From: Artemia franciscana
Lineage: Eukaryota > Arthropoda > Branchiopoda > Anostraca > Artemiidae
Direction of reading: 5' to 3'
NCBI RefSeq assembly: GCF_032884065.1
Contig: NC_088867.1
Location: forward strand, 24,850,018-24,914,017
DNA length: 64,000 nucleotides
Within the stretch, counting starts at the first letter, position 1. Each line of letters opens with the position of its first letter. Both the position numbers and the translations under genes were made by a program. Of the stretch, positions 11,826 to 23,031 are shown one piece after another. The notes under the pieces were generated by a model, which did no database searches, had not been told where the DNA came from, and saw only the letters and a program-made list of their open reading frames with translations.

Positions 11826-12182
11826 TAAAGAACAAAAACGCACTGTTCAAGAAACATATTGTTTTCAAGGAACCACAAATGATGCAATAGGCTTTAGACT
11901 TTTACAGTTAGGGGAGGAGAAAGGGGACGGTAGCCAAACTCCTATGTATAGTGATTTTTGTTCGTTTTAAGTTCGACTTGAAAGTTAAATTTCATTGTTG
12001 CTCGTTTTAAGATTTGTTTGTTTATCTAAATTAGTATCTGTTAACTCAATGTTTACTATGATATTCTATTTATTTTCTGTCGTTTTTGGGTTTCATTTAT
12101 TCTTTGATAGTGATTTCTGGTTGTTTTGACTTTGAATTATTATAGGAGTTTATTTCTACTCGTCTTAAGTTTAACTAGATTT

Positions 12183-13489
12183 ACGTTGCATGGGCAACGT
12201 GAGTGTTGCGGCAACCTTTGCTCGGCTTCGCCGAGTAAAGTGTTGCGAGAGCAACACTTTGGTTTTGTTTCCTCGCTGCGACTAAACGCTGAAGTTGTTA
12301 ATCTGTAAGGATGCTAAAATACATACTAGGTACACCAACTCGCAAAAGTTGCAAACTCCTCATTGCTAAAGATGATTGTAGCCTTACAGCCGATTATTAC
12401 TTACAAGTCCCCTACATGTCTTACCACTGGAACCAAATTGGTCTTACCATCAAATACAACGGAAACAAAAAACAGGTACACCAACTAGAAAGAGTTGCGA
12501 ACCCCTCATTGCCGAGGATGATTATGAGCTAACAGCCGACTGTTGCTTACAACTCCCCTATATGTCTCACAATTGGTATCGGCCTATTTTTGGTTTCAGT
12601 GTGTACCTTACTACTGAAGTTGTCAACCCCTTTAAACTTTCAAACTGGTATATCTCATAAAGGAATTTTTGTACAGAAAAATGGATGACATATACTTTGA
12701 TCAGCTCATCAAAAGCTATCGATCTTAGCTATCAAAATCTATCTGTCTTAGTTCAAAAGTTGACTTTTTTGCCGTAGGCCAACTTTCTAACGTCATCACT
12801 TAGAAAGGAGCAAAGGATAAACTCTAATTTCTTTAGCAATGAGAGAACTTTTAAAGTTTAAGAGGCACATCTGATACCATTTCTCTACCGCAATCCCAAG
12901 TGCGAAAAACCGAATGATAAACTCAGCTGAAATCACGAACAGAAATGGGTAGAAACAATAGATGGCAGCACTTTCGGACCCATGGGAAAATGCCGCTTTT
13001 TTGCTTCTCTAAATTTTTCTATTTATCACTCAAAGAAGATATATTGGCTGTGGGGCAGGGTAACTGTCGCATATATTTAACACTTATAGATTTTAGTCCA
13101 TCTTCAATTTGAAACTGGTGCCTGCCTGCTTGCCTGCTAGAACGGAGCTTTCCACTCGAAAGCAGAAACATGGTTTGATGAAACGAATACTTGGCTGCAT
13201 AACTTCAGATAGTCCTCTCTGACATAGGCTATACAACTCCTCTTCACTTCACACACTATAGGCTCTGGCTCAAGGACAAGCAAAAACCATCCTTTTTGGC
13301 CCCAGGCAAGAGTTCTACGAAGCTTTCCAAAATGTAAAGTCATATTCATCAATCCGGCCTAAGGTCCACACTTTCCGTAAAAACCGCAGAGGTTAGACCC
13401 TTACCACTTTCTAGGAATAAGCTGAAATCGGGGTGCTAGGAACAAAAAAAAAAAACCACGACAAAACCAAAGTGTTGCTCTCGCAACAC
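12183..13489 (+). mobile_element. Element with perfect 29-bp terminal inverted repeats and a cluster of small hairpins
   Basis: Arms 12240-12268 and 13461-13489 are perfect reverse complements over 29 bases. Each arm itself contains GTGTTGC-gaga-GCAACAC. Just outside the left arm are further perfect hairpins at 12183-12200 (ACGTTGC-atgg-GCAACGT) and 12221-12235 (CTCGGC-ttc-GCCGAG). The interior holds a 146-bp tandem duplication (from 12328 and 12474) and no intact gene. No obvious flanking target duplication was found. A degraded relative is at 25560-26293. Confidence 0.7.
12328..12590 (+). repeat. 146-bp tandem duplication inside the TIR element
   Basis: Both units begin 'aggtacaccaact', at 12328 and 12474. 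They share 'agttgc.aac.cctcattgc', 'acagccga.t.ttacttac' and 'cccta.atgtct.ac' landmarks. The small open frames here are only shadows of the repeat. Confidence 0.7.
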
Positions 13490-13539
13490 AATAAGGCTCT
13501 TTACTTTCTTTTTAAGAAAACTTCTTTTTCGAAAAGTGG

Positions 13540-13815
13540 ATTTTAATTACTATTGGGAGAAGTGGGAATGTTTGATCCCGGGTTGATCTAAAAAGACCAA
13601 GGGTGTTAAGGTGAATTTTAGAGAATGCTAAGGGGGATCTTAAACTAAAAGAAGAGACACCATGTGCGTCCACGTTGTCAAAACAGCGTATCTGTGCTAT
13701 ATCAGGACCGGCTCAGGATATTATTTTAAACTTCTGGGCATATTGAAAAGTGAATGGAGGGCAGTCAACCCCGCTCCTTTCGCCCTTTTAAGATACCTAG
13801 CTACCAGAGGAGGTG
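13540..13815 (+). repeat. Isolated unit of the 7.9-10 kb array family
   Basis: It carries the landmarks 'aagggtgttaaggtgaa', 'aatgctaagggggat', 'ttgtcaaaac.gcgtatc' and 'gagggcagtcaacccc' in the same order as the array upstream. No gene was seen. 13816-14330 holds nothing recognisable. Confidence 0.5.
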
Positions 13816-14329
13816 CTTGCTTCTCTTGTGCCAAGGAAAAAATCTTGATTAGCCCTCCCCCTTGTCGCCAAATATTTTCACTTATCAACAATTTTTTTAT
13901 TTATCAACAAAATTTTCCGTTCATTTAAATCTGACTTTTCTTCCTTTGGCCTTTTCAGAATTATTAATTATCTTGTTCAATTGATCGATTCTAATTCTTT
14001 GCGTTCTATACTCAATAACACAATCATTTAGTTGGTCTTGGCCCACTAGTGATCAGAGGTACGTTATTATTAATTTAACTTTACTAAACGACCACTCATT
14101 ACTGGCCACCGACACTGCAATCGCTAATATTATCTGAAAGCTCCTTTCATTTGAGAAGACCCCTTCATATCCGTATTGTACAATTCTTATTATAAAGAGT
14201 TGAGTTGTTTATGGCATTATTGCAGATTTGTACTGGGTTTTGCGCCACATTTTGTTGGCGTCGAAGATTGTGATGTCCTTGTTCTTATATCGTGATTCTA
14301 TGTATAAATATATTTCCCATTGTTCAGTT

Positions 14330-15765
14330 CAGTTCTCTTAACTCTATTTTTAAAACAGTAAGAAACTTTAGCGTAAAGAGAATTATTATATATTCTCTAT
14401 ATAATAATATAATATTATATACGGAGTAAATTCTGTTCGTCTTAAGTTTTAATGTTGCTCCTTACTTTCATTTAAAAAAACTTGTTTTTTTATTTCTGGA
14501 TGTTTTGGAATTAATGCATGTTTTGATCTTGGCTCTCCGCATATAAATAATTAAAACAAAATTTGCATATTAATTAATTGCAATTAATCGGTAAATTTTG
14601 AGAAAAGGAGCGAGGGAGGAGGCCTAGTTGCCCTCCAATTTTTGGATTACTTAAAAAGCAACTAGAACTTTTAATTTTATACAAACGCTTTCATTGGTAA
14701 AAAATATACGTAACTTACGAATTAACTTACATAACGAACTTCTATATTCGTATGTTTTTATTGCGTTTATGAGGGGGTTTAACCGTCGTCGATACCTCGC
14801 TCTTTACACTAAAGCTGAAATTTTGTCCCAATTATTAAGAATGACCTCTGAATCACAAAGGCCGTAGAATAAATAGTTGAAATTACTAAAAATACTTTAG
14901 CGTAAAGAGTGAGGTATAACGAGGAGGTAATCCCCTCATATACGTAATAATTTTTGTTTGTTTTAAGTTTTAATTCTGCTTCTTACTTTCAGTAGAAAAA
15001 ACTTTTCATGTTTTTTCCCTTGTTTTTTTCAAATAATACTAGAAAATCCTGCACCCCCTTTCATTGAAATTCTCTTCCCGCATGAAAAGTTTCTCCGTGG
15101 AAATATCCTCCCACGTACCCCCCCCCCCCAACTCTCCCTCTAAACCAAAAAAAATCTCCCTGAAAACGTCTGTACACTTCCGAGTAATCATTACTATATG
15201 TAAACACAGGTCAAAGTTTGTAACTTGCAGCCCCTCCCAAGGGGACTGCAGGGGAGCAAGTCGTCCCTGGAGACATAGTTATTAGGTTTTATGACTATGG
15301 TGAATAAAATGGCTATTTCAGAATTTTGATCCGATGACTTTTGGGGAAAAATGAGCGTGGGAGGGGGCCTAGGTGCCCTCCAATTTTTTGGTCACTTAAA
15401 AAGGGCACTAGAACTTTTAGTTTCCATTAGAATGAGCCCTTTTGTGACATTCTAGGACCACTCAGTCGATACGATCACCCCTGGGAAAAAAAACAAACAA
15501 ATAAACACGCATCCGTGATCTGTCTTCTGGCAAAAAATGCGAAATTTCACATTTTTGAAGATATGAGCTTGAAACTTCTACAATAAGGTTCTCTGATATG
15601 CTGAATCTGATGGTGTGATTTTCGTTAAGATTATATTACTTTTAGGGGGTGTTTTCCCCTATTTTCTAAAATAAGGCAAATTTTCTCAGGCTCGTAACTT
15701 TTGATAGTTATAACTGATCTTGATGAAACCTATATATTTAAAATCAGCATTAAACTGCGATTTTT
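14330..15765 (-). mobile_element. CAAACAG family, inverted left arm of a head-to-head pair
   Basis: This runs as the reverse complement of copy A. It starts inside the 3' hairpin loop at about 14330 and proceeds through 'ctccttactttcatttaaaaa' and the 'ggagggca..aggccccc' modules to 'gggggtgttttcccct'. It stops near 15765, about 120 bases short of the expected 5' head. The 3' hairpin is damaged: 14370-14425 is an AT-rich snap-back. Confidence 0.7.
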
Positions 15766-17291
15766 TAAAGTTACGAGCCTGAGAAAATTTGTCTTATTTT
15801 TGAAAAGAGGGGAAAAAACCCCCTAAAAGTCACAGAAAATCATATAATCATATTCAGCGTATCAGAGAACCCTACTGTAGAAGTTTCAAGCTCCTATCTC
15901 CAGAAATGTGGAATTTTGTATTTTTTGCCAGAATCATGGATGTGTGTTTATTTGTTGTTTTTTTTTTGTTTTGTTTTTTCCAGGGGTGACCGTATCGACC
16001 AAGTGGTCCTAGAATGTTGTGAGAGGGCTCATTCTAACGGAAATTAAAAGTTCTAGTGCCCTTTTAAGTGACCAAAAAATTGGAGGGCACCTAGGCCCCC
16101 TCCCACATTCATTTTTTCCCCAAAGTCACCGGATCAAAATTTGAGATAGCCATTCTGTTCAACTTAGTTGAAAACCTAACAAACATGTCTTTGGGGACGA
16201 CTTAATCCCCCAAAGTCTCCGGGGGAGCGGCTGCAAATTACAAACTCATAGAAATATAGTAATAGTTATTATGAAGTGTACAGACGTTTTTAGGGGGACT
16301 TTTACGCGTTGGGGTGGGAGTGGGTCGGGGAGGGGGTTACATGAGAGGATCTTTCAATGGAGAAATTTATCATGAGAGAAGAGAATTCCCATGAAGGGGG
16401 CGCAGGATTTTCTAGCATTATTTGAAAAAAAAACAATGAGAAACTAAACAAAAAAATTTTTCTCCTGGAAGTAATGAGTAGCATTAAAACTTAAAACGAA
16501 CATAGAATATTACGTTTATAAAGGGGTTCGTCTTCTCCACAATACCTTGCTCTATACGCTAAAGTATTTTTAGTAATTTCAACTATTTATTCTACGGCCT
16601 TTGTGATTCAGGGGTCATTCTTAAAGATTTGGGATAAAATTCAAACTTTAGTGTAAAGAGCGAGGCATTGACGAGGGGGCAAACCCACTCATATACGTAA
16701 TAAAACTACACAAATATAGAAGCTCGTTAAGTAAGTGAATTCGTAAGGTACGTATGCTTATTACTAACAAAAACGTTCGTACAGAAAATAAAAAAAATCT
16801 AGTTGCTTTTTAAGTACCCAAAAATTGGAGGGCAACTAGGCCTCCTCCCCCATCCCTTTTTTTTTATCAAAATCATTCGATCGAAAATATGAAAAAGCCA
16901 TTTAGCAGAAAAAATTAATATGCAAATTTCGTTTTAATTATTCATGTGCAGTGAGCCAAAATCAAAACATTTTTTAATTTAAAAATGTTCAGAAATTAAA
17001 TAAAAAAACAAATTTTTTAACTGCAAAAAAGGAGCGACATTAAAACTTAAAACGAGCAGAAATTATTCGGTATATGTAAGGGGTTTTCCCCTCCGCAACG
17101 CCTCGCTATTTTTGCTAAAGTTTGACTCTATCACAACTTTACTTTTTAAATCAATAAAAAAACCTTAGCGTAAAGAGCGAGGCGTTGCGGAGGAGAAAAC
17201 CCCTTTCATATATGGAGTAATTTCTGTTCGTTTTAAGTTTTAATGTCGCTCCTTAGTCGTTGTTAAAAAAAACTTGTTTTTTTTTATTTAA
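15766..17291 (+). mobile_element. CAAACAG family, right arm of a head-to-head pair
   Basis: It begins at 'agttacgagcctgagaaaa' without the normal 5' head and continues collinearly to a 3' hairpin (17035-17255) and the terminal TTTATTTAA followed by T at 17292. Together with 14330-15765 it forms a palindrome-like structure of about 3 kb. The arms differ enough to be old. Confidence 0.7.
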
Positions 17292-17457
17292 TAATAGGAT
17301 AAGAAGGTGTTTTCTGTATTCTGTAATTTTTGGCCAGCGATTTCTATTTTAAGAAAGTTCCTGATTTGGGTGTTAGCCGTACCCTTTTAACGGCATATGT
17401 AAATCGCACGCTGTGAACTAGAGTGGGTAAAAAATAAGTTCATATAAAGGTAGGTGA

Positions 17458-18185
17458 ATGGTCTTATCTTCATTCCACTATTGTGGGAAAAAAGGTAGAG
17501 GTAAAAGTAATCGAATCAAAGCTGAATTATTGGACCCCGTGAAGAACTCTGCAAGTAATTCTGATGGTAGCGTTCTCACTGATTGTCAGAGGTCAACTGC
17601 TGAGATTATTATTAGAATCCTGAAATTGGTCCAGTTCATAAATACGAATATTGAGGTACTCCAGCATAATGTCTTGGAGATAAAAACTGATTGAAGTGCA
17701 ATGACCAATCGTGTTACATCGATAGAAAATAAAAATAATGTGCTTGAGAATGAACTTGCAACAGTGAAATCAGAACTTCTGATTTTGAAGAATATTGTGG
17801 CGGGACAATCGGAGATAATTAATAAATGTAACGAGGAAATGAATTCAGTAGTCAGTCAATCGTTTGTTGAAGAAAATCGCAATAAAATCTGCAACTTGTT
17901 GTTTTGGGGCCTAAATGAAGTACCTATTAAGGATGCCAAATCTCTGATTTCGGATGTGCTGGTGTATGGATTGTCATTGGATAGCGGAAATTTGCCGGGT
18001 TTTAGCGTTGTTCAGTGTTCTAACTTGTTTATAAGAACTAAAGTGGACAATACACAGGTTTGATTTACAATGCAAAAAAAACAACAGAAAAACTTAAAGG
18101 TAAGCAGTTCAGTATGTATAAGAATGTTTTTATTGGCAATGATGTTACGCCTCGTGTGCGCAAGGAATTCCTGGGTATCCGTTAA
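17458..18185 (+). pseudogene. LINE ORF1 remnant (coiled coil), CR1-like element
   Basis: The frame from 17458 is broken only by one TGA at 17692-17694 before continuing to 18060. The first part has a basic CGKKGRGKSNR segment. The second part is a coiled coil (ENKNNVLENELATVKSELLI, 17720-17800) followed by ENRNKICNLLFWGLNE, the type of motif seen in L1/CR1 ORF1 proteins. After a frameshift near 18060-18090 the reading continues as KNVFIGNDVTPRVRKEFLG and stops at TAA 18183. It is a nucleic-acid-binding ORF1 by analogy and is now inactive. The ORF2 remnant lies downstream, separated by an inserted GTCT element. Confidence 0.7.
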
Positions 18186-18332
18186 GTCTTGTTGACGTTT
18201 TTTATGTTACTTTTTGAGTGATCCTATGATGTTGGGGTTTGCGTGAATTAATAAGTTGTGAGCCGTTGCGTTAAGAGCTTGATAGATGAACGACTTAGAC
18301 TTACAGGCAATGTTTTCATGGCATGTTTCTAT

Positions 18333-18890
18333 GGCACTTGGTATCTACCAAGTGACATATAGCGATGGCAAATTCTCTCGGTCTGTCTGTCGGTCCCGGT
18401 TTTGCTACTTTAGGCACTTCCAGGTAAGCTAGGACGATGATTCGCTCTCTTTGGGGGAGTTGGGTGGTGGGATTCAGTGCTTTGGCGAGTTTGGTGTTTC
18501 TGGATGTGCTAGGACGATGAAAATTGATAGGCGTGTCAGGGAGCTGCACAAATTGACTTGATAGAGTCGTTTTCCCTGATTCGATCATCTGGGGGGCTGA
18601 AGGGAGAGGAAAAATTAGAAAAAATGAGGTATTTATAACTTAAGAGTGGGTGATCGGATCTTAATGAATTTTGATATTCAGAAGGACATCGTGACTCAGA
18701 GCTCTTATTTTAAATCCCAACCTGCATTAAGCCTCTGATTTTCCTTTTAAATCAACGTATTGATTCTTAGAAGTTTGTTAGAGCTCATACCATATGAGCT
18801 CTTGGCTCTTCTGGCCTCGTCACAAGTGCCATAAGAGCTCTTGGCTCTTCTGGCCTCGTCACAAGTGCCATATGAGCTCTTAGCTCTTGT
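18333..18890 (+). mobile_element. GTCT-microsatellite element, copy 2 (HINE/DINE-1-like)
   Basis: The start is a near-perfect palindrome CACTTGGTA-tc-TACCAAGTG (18335-18354), followed by (GTCT)n at 18377-18396 and one core repeat ('gggtgatcggatcttaatga'). Towards the 3' end is a perfect hairpin GAGCTCAT-accat-ATGAGCTC near 18783-18803, then three 'tgagctcttggctct'-type repeats ending 'agctcttg'. It is inserted between ORF1 and ORF2 of the LINE at 17.4-21.6 kb, so it is younger than that LINE. Confidence 0.75.
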
Positions 18891-18994
18891 TTTTTTTTAT
18901 TAGTGTTTTGAAGTGGATTTTTTTTGTGTCTGTTTGCTGTCTTTATTATTATTGAAACCCTGTACAGAGTTTTTTTTTTTTTTATTTAAGGACA

Positions 18995-21560
18995 ATGGAT
19001 AATTATGGTCGTGATTCCCGGAGCACTAGCCGTCTTAATAATCCGGAAGCTTCTAATGTAGATTTTGGAAGTATATTTACGGAGCAGCTGCATCGGGCTT
19101 ATGACACTGGGATAGCAGGGCAACATAGATCTATTAGTTCGAAATGTTTGTTGAAAGATGGAATTCAATCTGAGAATGGGGATGTGAATGGCCTCAAAGT
19201 CTTCCATCTTAATTGCCAAGGGCTATATTCTTCGTTTAGTTTTTTAAATGGAATATGTAAGCTTTCTGTTTGTCAGGTTATCGGTCATACTGAACCTTGG
19301 CTGAGTGACCACAACTCAGCTCTCTTACAAATTCAAGGATACAAATTTTACAATAGGAATCGACAGTTCAAACAACATCGAGGAAATAGAACATATATTC
19401 GAAGCGATATCGAGGTTTTGGTCAGAAATGACCTAGTAGTATATCAAGAAATGTTATTTGAACCATTTATTCTGCAGCTTAGGAGGAAAACTAAGGATGT
19501 ATTTGTTATTATATTATACAGGCCATCATCTGGCTCCATACCAATCTTTATGGATCTTCTGGATAAGCAGCTTGAGAAATTACCAACTGGTTCACAACCA
19601 TTTATGACACTCGGGGATTATAATATTCACCTTCAGGTAAAAAAAAAGGTGAAGGATGCGGCACTAGACCCTTAAGGTCCGAACCGGTGGTGCTGATCTC
19701 CGTCTCAACACCCTTCAGCCAGGAAGTACAATGGGGGGATGAGGACCAGTCATCTTGTGCTTTTGCACACCCTTCCTGTTTACCTTCTCCTGATTTCTCC
19801 AGGTTGACCTTCAGGAGCTTGATACGAGTGTTTCAATGGATTTTTTGCAGCTTTGTATATCCTATGGTTTATTTTCTACTATTAATATATGCACACGAGT
19901 CAACATTTAAACATTGAAGCTTATTGACAATAATTTTTTTCAAATTTGAAGTTTTCCTCTCCAAGAGTCATTATTACAAATGTATCAGATACTTTTGGGA
20001 TTTCAACAAGACTTGAGGTTTCTATTCCCACAAAGCCAGAACCAATAATTCCATAGAGTCCAATGACCATGTTTAGCCAGGGTAACCTTCAGAAGCTTAA
20101 GAAGGCACTTGCATAAGTCACGAATAATTTAGTCAATCTTACGAATGATATAAATATGTGTTTTCAAAGATTTCATGATAGGCCAATTTTGATAATGACA
20201 AAAACTTGTATGATGGTTCGATCGTCATCAATGAAAAAGAATCCTTTGAAACCATGGCTGCCGCAGAGCTTGTTACGTTGTATTAATAAAAGAGATTACC
20301 TTAATAAGAATTCCTCAAATAATGGAAATGATCCGAAATGTCCAAATATTTATAAAAATTACAGGAATGCCATTAATAAGTTACTGAGAAATTAAAAAAA
20401 AAAAAATATTTAGAAAATAAATTCACTGAAACTTGTGGAAACACATCAAATACATGTAAAATAATTAAAAGCGTGATATTGACAGAAAATTCTATTTTCC
20501 CGATGAAGCAGTAATGCAGAATGGTTTACCGACGAATAGACCAGAAGAGGTATGTGATGCTCTTTTTCAACATTTTGCTAATATTGGCGTAATTTTATCT
20601 TCCCATATTGCACCTTCTGATGATTATCCTCCTTTGGAGTCTTTTATGAAGACTCCAATTGATATTTCTAAGCGTATGAAACCCTTCTCTCATGATGAAG
20701 TAGAGAAAATTATTTTGAGATGAAAAATATGTCGGCCGGTAGTCTTAAGAACAGCGTTTCCTTATATTGCTGATGTTTTTACTTCCCTTATTAATGTGTG
20801 TTTAAAACGGGGAACATTTCCTTATTGCTTCAAAGTTGCTAGTATAGCTCCTATTTTTAAAGGCAGTAAGAAGAATGATCTTGGAAATTATCGTCCTATT
20901 TCGTTTTACCAATTATTTCTTGTATTCTAGAAAAGCGTATTAACACTAGAATATATGATCATTTGGAATTGCATGAACTGTTAAATCCAATTCAATTTAC
21001 TTTCAGGAAGGGGGGAACTACAGATATGGCATTATCATATATAACCTCGGTAATTAATGGAGCTCTTGATGATAAGCTTGAGTAGCTGACTTGTTTCTGA
21101 ATTTGATTAAGGCATTTGACACTGTTGACTACCAAATACTATTGCGAAAATGTGAATTTTATGGTTTAAGACGGGCTACTTTGGCTTTGCTTCGTAATTA
21201 CCTCCAAAATAGAGAGCAGTACGTTCACCTTAATGGATTTTCTTCAAGTGAGACCCTTGTTAAATGTGGTGTCCCCCAGGGCTCTGTATTAGGTTCTACT
21301 CTTTTTTCTATTTTCATTAATGATCTTCCAAATGCTGTTGCAACTACTTCTAGAATTAGGAATTTTATCGATACTGCACCTTCTTGGTCCAAGATAACTA
21401 CACCCTTATTTGGTGATGATGCAACATTGATGTGTGTTGCTTCAGCTGAACAACAACTTACCTCTACAATTAGTGCAGGAATGAATAAGATATGAGAGTG
21501 GTTGAAGGTACCAGCGTTCATTTTTGTTTGTGAATGCACCTGTGCTAATTTTTTTAGCAC
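18995..21560 (+). pseudogene. CR1-like LINE ORF2: endonuclease and reverse transcriptase, decayed
   Basis: The endonuclease part (18995-19637) has KVFHLNCQGL, TEPWLSD, VIILYRPSSGS and FMTLGDYNIHL, the APE-type endonuclease landmarks. Reading resumes after a 169-bp insertion with ELDTSVSMDFLQLC and SYGLFSTINICTRV. RT blocks follow: VASIAPIFKGSKKNDLGNYR (with PIS next) at 20830-20910, NLIKAFDTVDYQILL at 21102, CGVPQGSVLGSTLFSIFIND at 21265, and LFGDDATLM at 21407, where the usual F/Y-x-DD is F-G-D-D. Several frameshifts and stops break it. When active it would have nicked DNA and reverse-transcribed its RNA. The clade assignment is by motif style only. Confidence 0.85.
19638..19806 (-). mobile_element. 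Truncated SINE-like insertion inside the LINE endonuclease, with 9-bp direct repeat
   Basis: ACCTTCAGG at 19629-19637 is repeated at 19807-19815. Removing the insert and one repeat restores the endonuclease frame. The insert contains 'agccaggaagtacaatgg..gaccagtcatc.t.tg.ttttgcacac.cttcct', which matches the body of the SINE at 31.8-32.0 kb. In the SINE's orientation (minus) it lacks the tRNA-like 5' head, as expected for a 5'-truncated retroposed copy. Confidence 0.65.
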
Positions 21561-21713
21561 AGGACAAAGCCTATGGCTTTTGAAATAGTAATAGACGAAC
21601 CTTATAAAATTAGGCAGCTGACCAAGTTCAATATATACGATAGTTTGTTCTTCTAATACTCGTCTTTTAATCGTCTTTTAATATAATTATAGGTAACTTA
21701 TTTTTCCCTAAGT

Positions 21714-21786
21714 CTCCGATGGTACTATGTTAAGCATACCCGCTTGCCATGTGGGTGACTGGGGTTCGATACCCCATTGAAGGAAA
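21714..21786 (+). tRNA. tRNA-Gly(GCC)-like sequence, probably a SINE head or pseudogene
   Basis: An anticodon stem ACCCGC/GTGGGT encloses a 7-base loop ttGCCat (anticodon GCC at 21746-21748). A T arm TGGGG-ttcgata-CCCCA follows, with a good B box (GGTTCGATACC). The D arm is shortened (ATG..CAT) and no 7-bp acceptor stem can be formed with the bases before 21720. It is therefore tRNA-derived rather than a clear functional tRNA. Confidence 0.5.
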
Positions 21787-21799
21787 TTTTTGATATATT

Positions 21800-22311
21800 G
21801 ACTTTAAATATACCTGTACAAGCCTATGCTATAGTTAAGTTACCTATACAAGTTAGTATAGGAAAGAGTTCGTTCTTTATTATAAAATAAAGTCTAAACA
21901 TAGCTTCTATTAATGACTACTGCGCGAGGGCTCTTGGCTAACACCATTTGTGATTAACTATATGTATCCTTTATGTAAATTTATAATGAAATACATAGAA
22001 CCTCTATGTAATTCAGTTGGTGAAAAGGAGTTTTTGGTAAAAAAATTATTCCGTTTTCAAAATTATTTTGTTTCTAATTACAAAGGTACTAGATATGGCA
22101 ATTTCCTTTAAATGAGCCATTAAACAACTCTGCGATGTTCTAATGCCAAGCTAGCAGCGGAAAATAACAAAAGTAAACAATATTTTCTATATTTTTTATA
22201 TAATTCTAGTTTAGCAGTTATGGACTATTTCATTTTATAGTATGGTGCATTATCGCCTCTTACTAGATTACTAGCTACCGCTGCAACCTGGATCTAGAGC
22301 CCAGAGAACCA
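21800..22311. other. No recognisable gene; possible body of a tRNA-derived SINE
   Basis: AT-rich sequence following the tRNA-Gly-like head. No second copy exists in this window to define an element end. Confidence 0.35.
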
Positions 22312-22324
22312 ATTTTGTTGGAAC

Positions 22325-23018
22325 TACTACTACTACTACTACTACTAATAACTCACTGCAGCACTAAGCCGCCTGAGGCCAACACAGCTACGCACGCTCC
22401 TCCTCCAGCCTAATCTATTCAACGCCTCCCTCTTTACACCCCCCCCAGGAAGTTCCCATTTCCTTTAAATCTTTCTTTATGACATCCTCCCAACCCAGAC
22501 AAGGACGACCTGCTTTCCGTGTAGCTCCAGACGGTTGGCCAAAAAGGACAATTTTTTGAAATCTGTCAGCCTTCATCCGCAGAACGTGGCCTAACCATCT
22601 CAACCTTTCTTTCATTATAGCCCTAGAAAGCGGGATTAAACCACATTTTTCGTACAACCTACTGTTGGAAATACGGTCAGTCAGCCGGGTACCCAGAACA
22701 ATTCGTAGGCAATTTCTCTGGAAAACAACTAGTAAATTTTCATCTGCTTTTCAGAGCACCCATGCTTCAGAATCATATGTGACCACTGACATCACCATAG
22801 CTTCCAATATTCTAATCTTGGTTTGCAGACTTACTTTCCTATTCTTCCCAACTTTTTTAATTGTGAAAAATTACCCTGAGTCCATCAAAATCAAAGTCCA
22901 CACATCAAAAGTCCATCAAAATGATCCATATAAAGGGGGATAGAACACAGCCTTGCTTAACTCCTGATTTAATGCAAAACCAATTGCTAACCTCGTTTCC
23001 TACCTTAACCACAGCAGT
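22325..23018 (-). mobile_element. 5'-truncated, internally deleted RTE-type LINE with 13-bp target duplication
   Basis: Read on the minus strand it encodes SNWFCIKSGVKQGCVLSPF (RT block; 22940-23010), then skips the catalytic YADD region. It resumes with SLQTKIRILEA, a stop, RNCLRIVLGTRLTDRISNSR, LRWLGHVLRMKADRF and RKAGRPCLGWEDVIKKDLKE. This is the C-terminal region common to RTE-type elements. It ends in a (TAG)n tail (CTA repeats at 22325-22345). ATTTTGTTGGAAC flanks both ends exactly (22312-22324 and 23019-23031). Confidence 0.88.
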
Positions 23019-23031
23019 ATTTTGTTGGAAC

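Noticed and set aside
13137..13352. Minus-strand frame in the TIR element, possibly conserved with 25820-26023
   Set aside because: The homologous DNA in the second copy is read in another frame with stops, so there is no sign of protein-level conservation.
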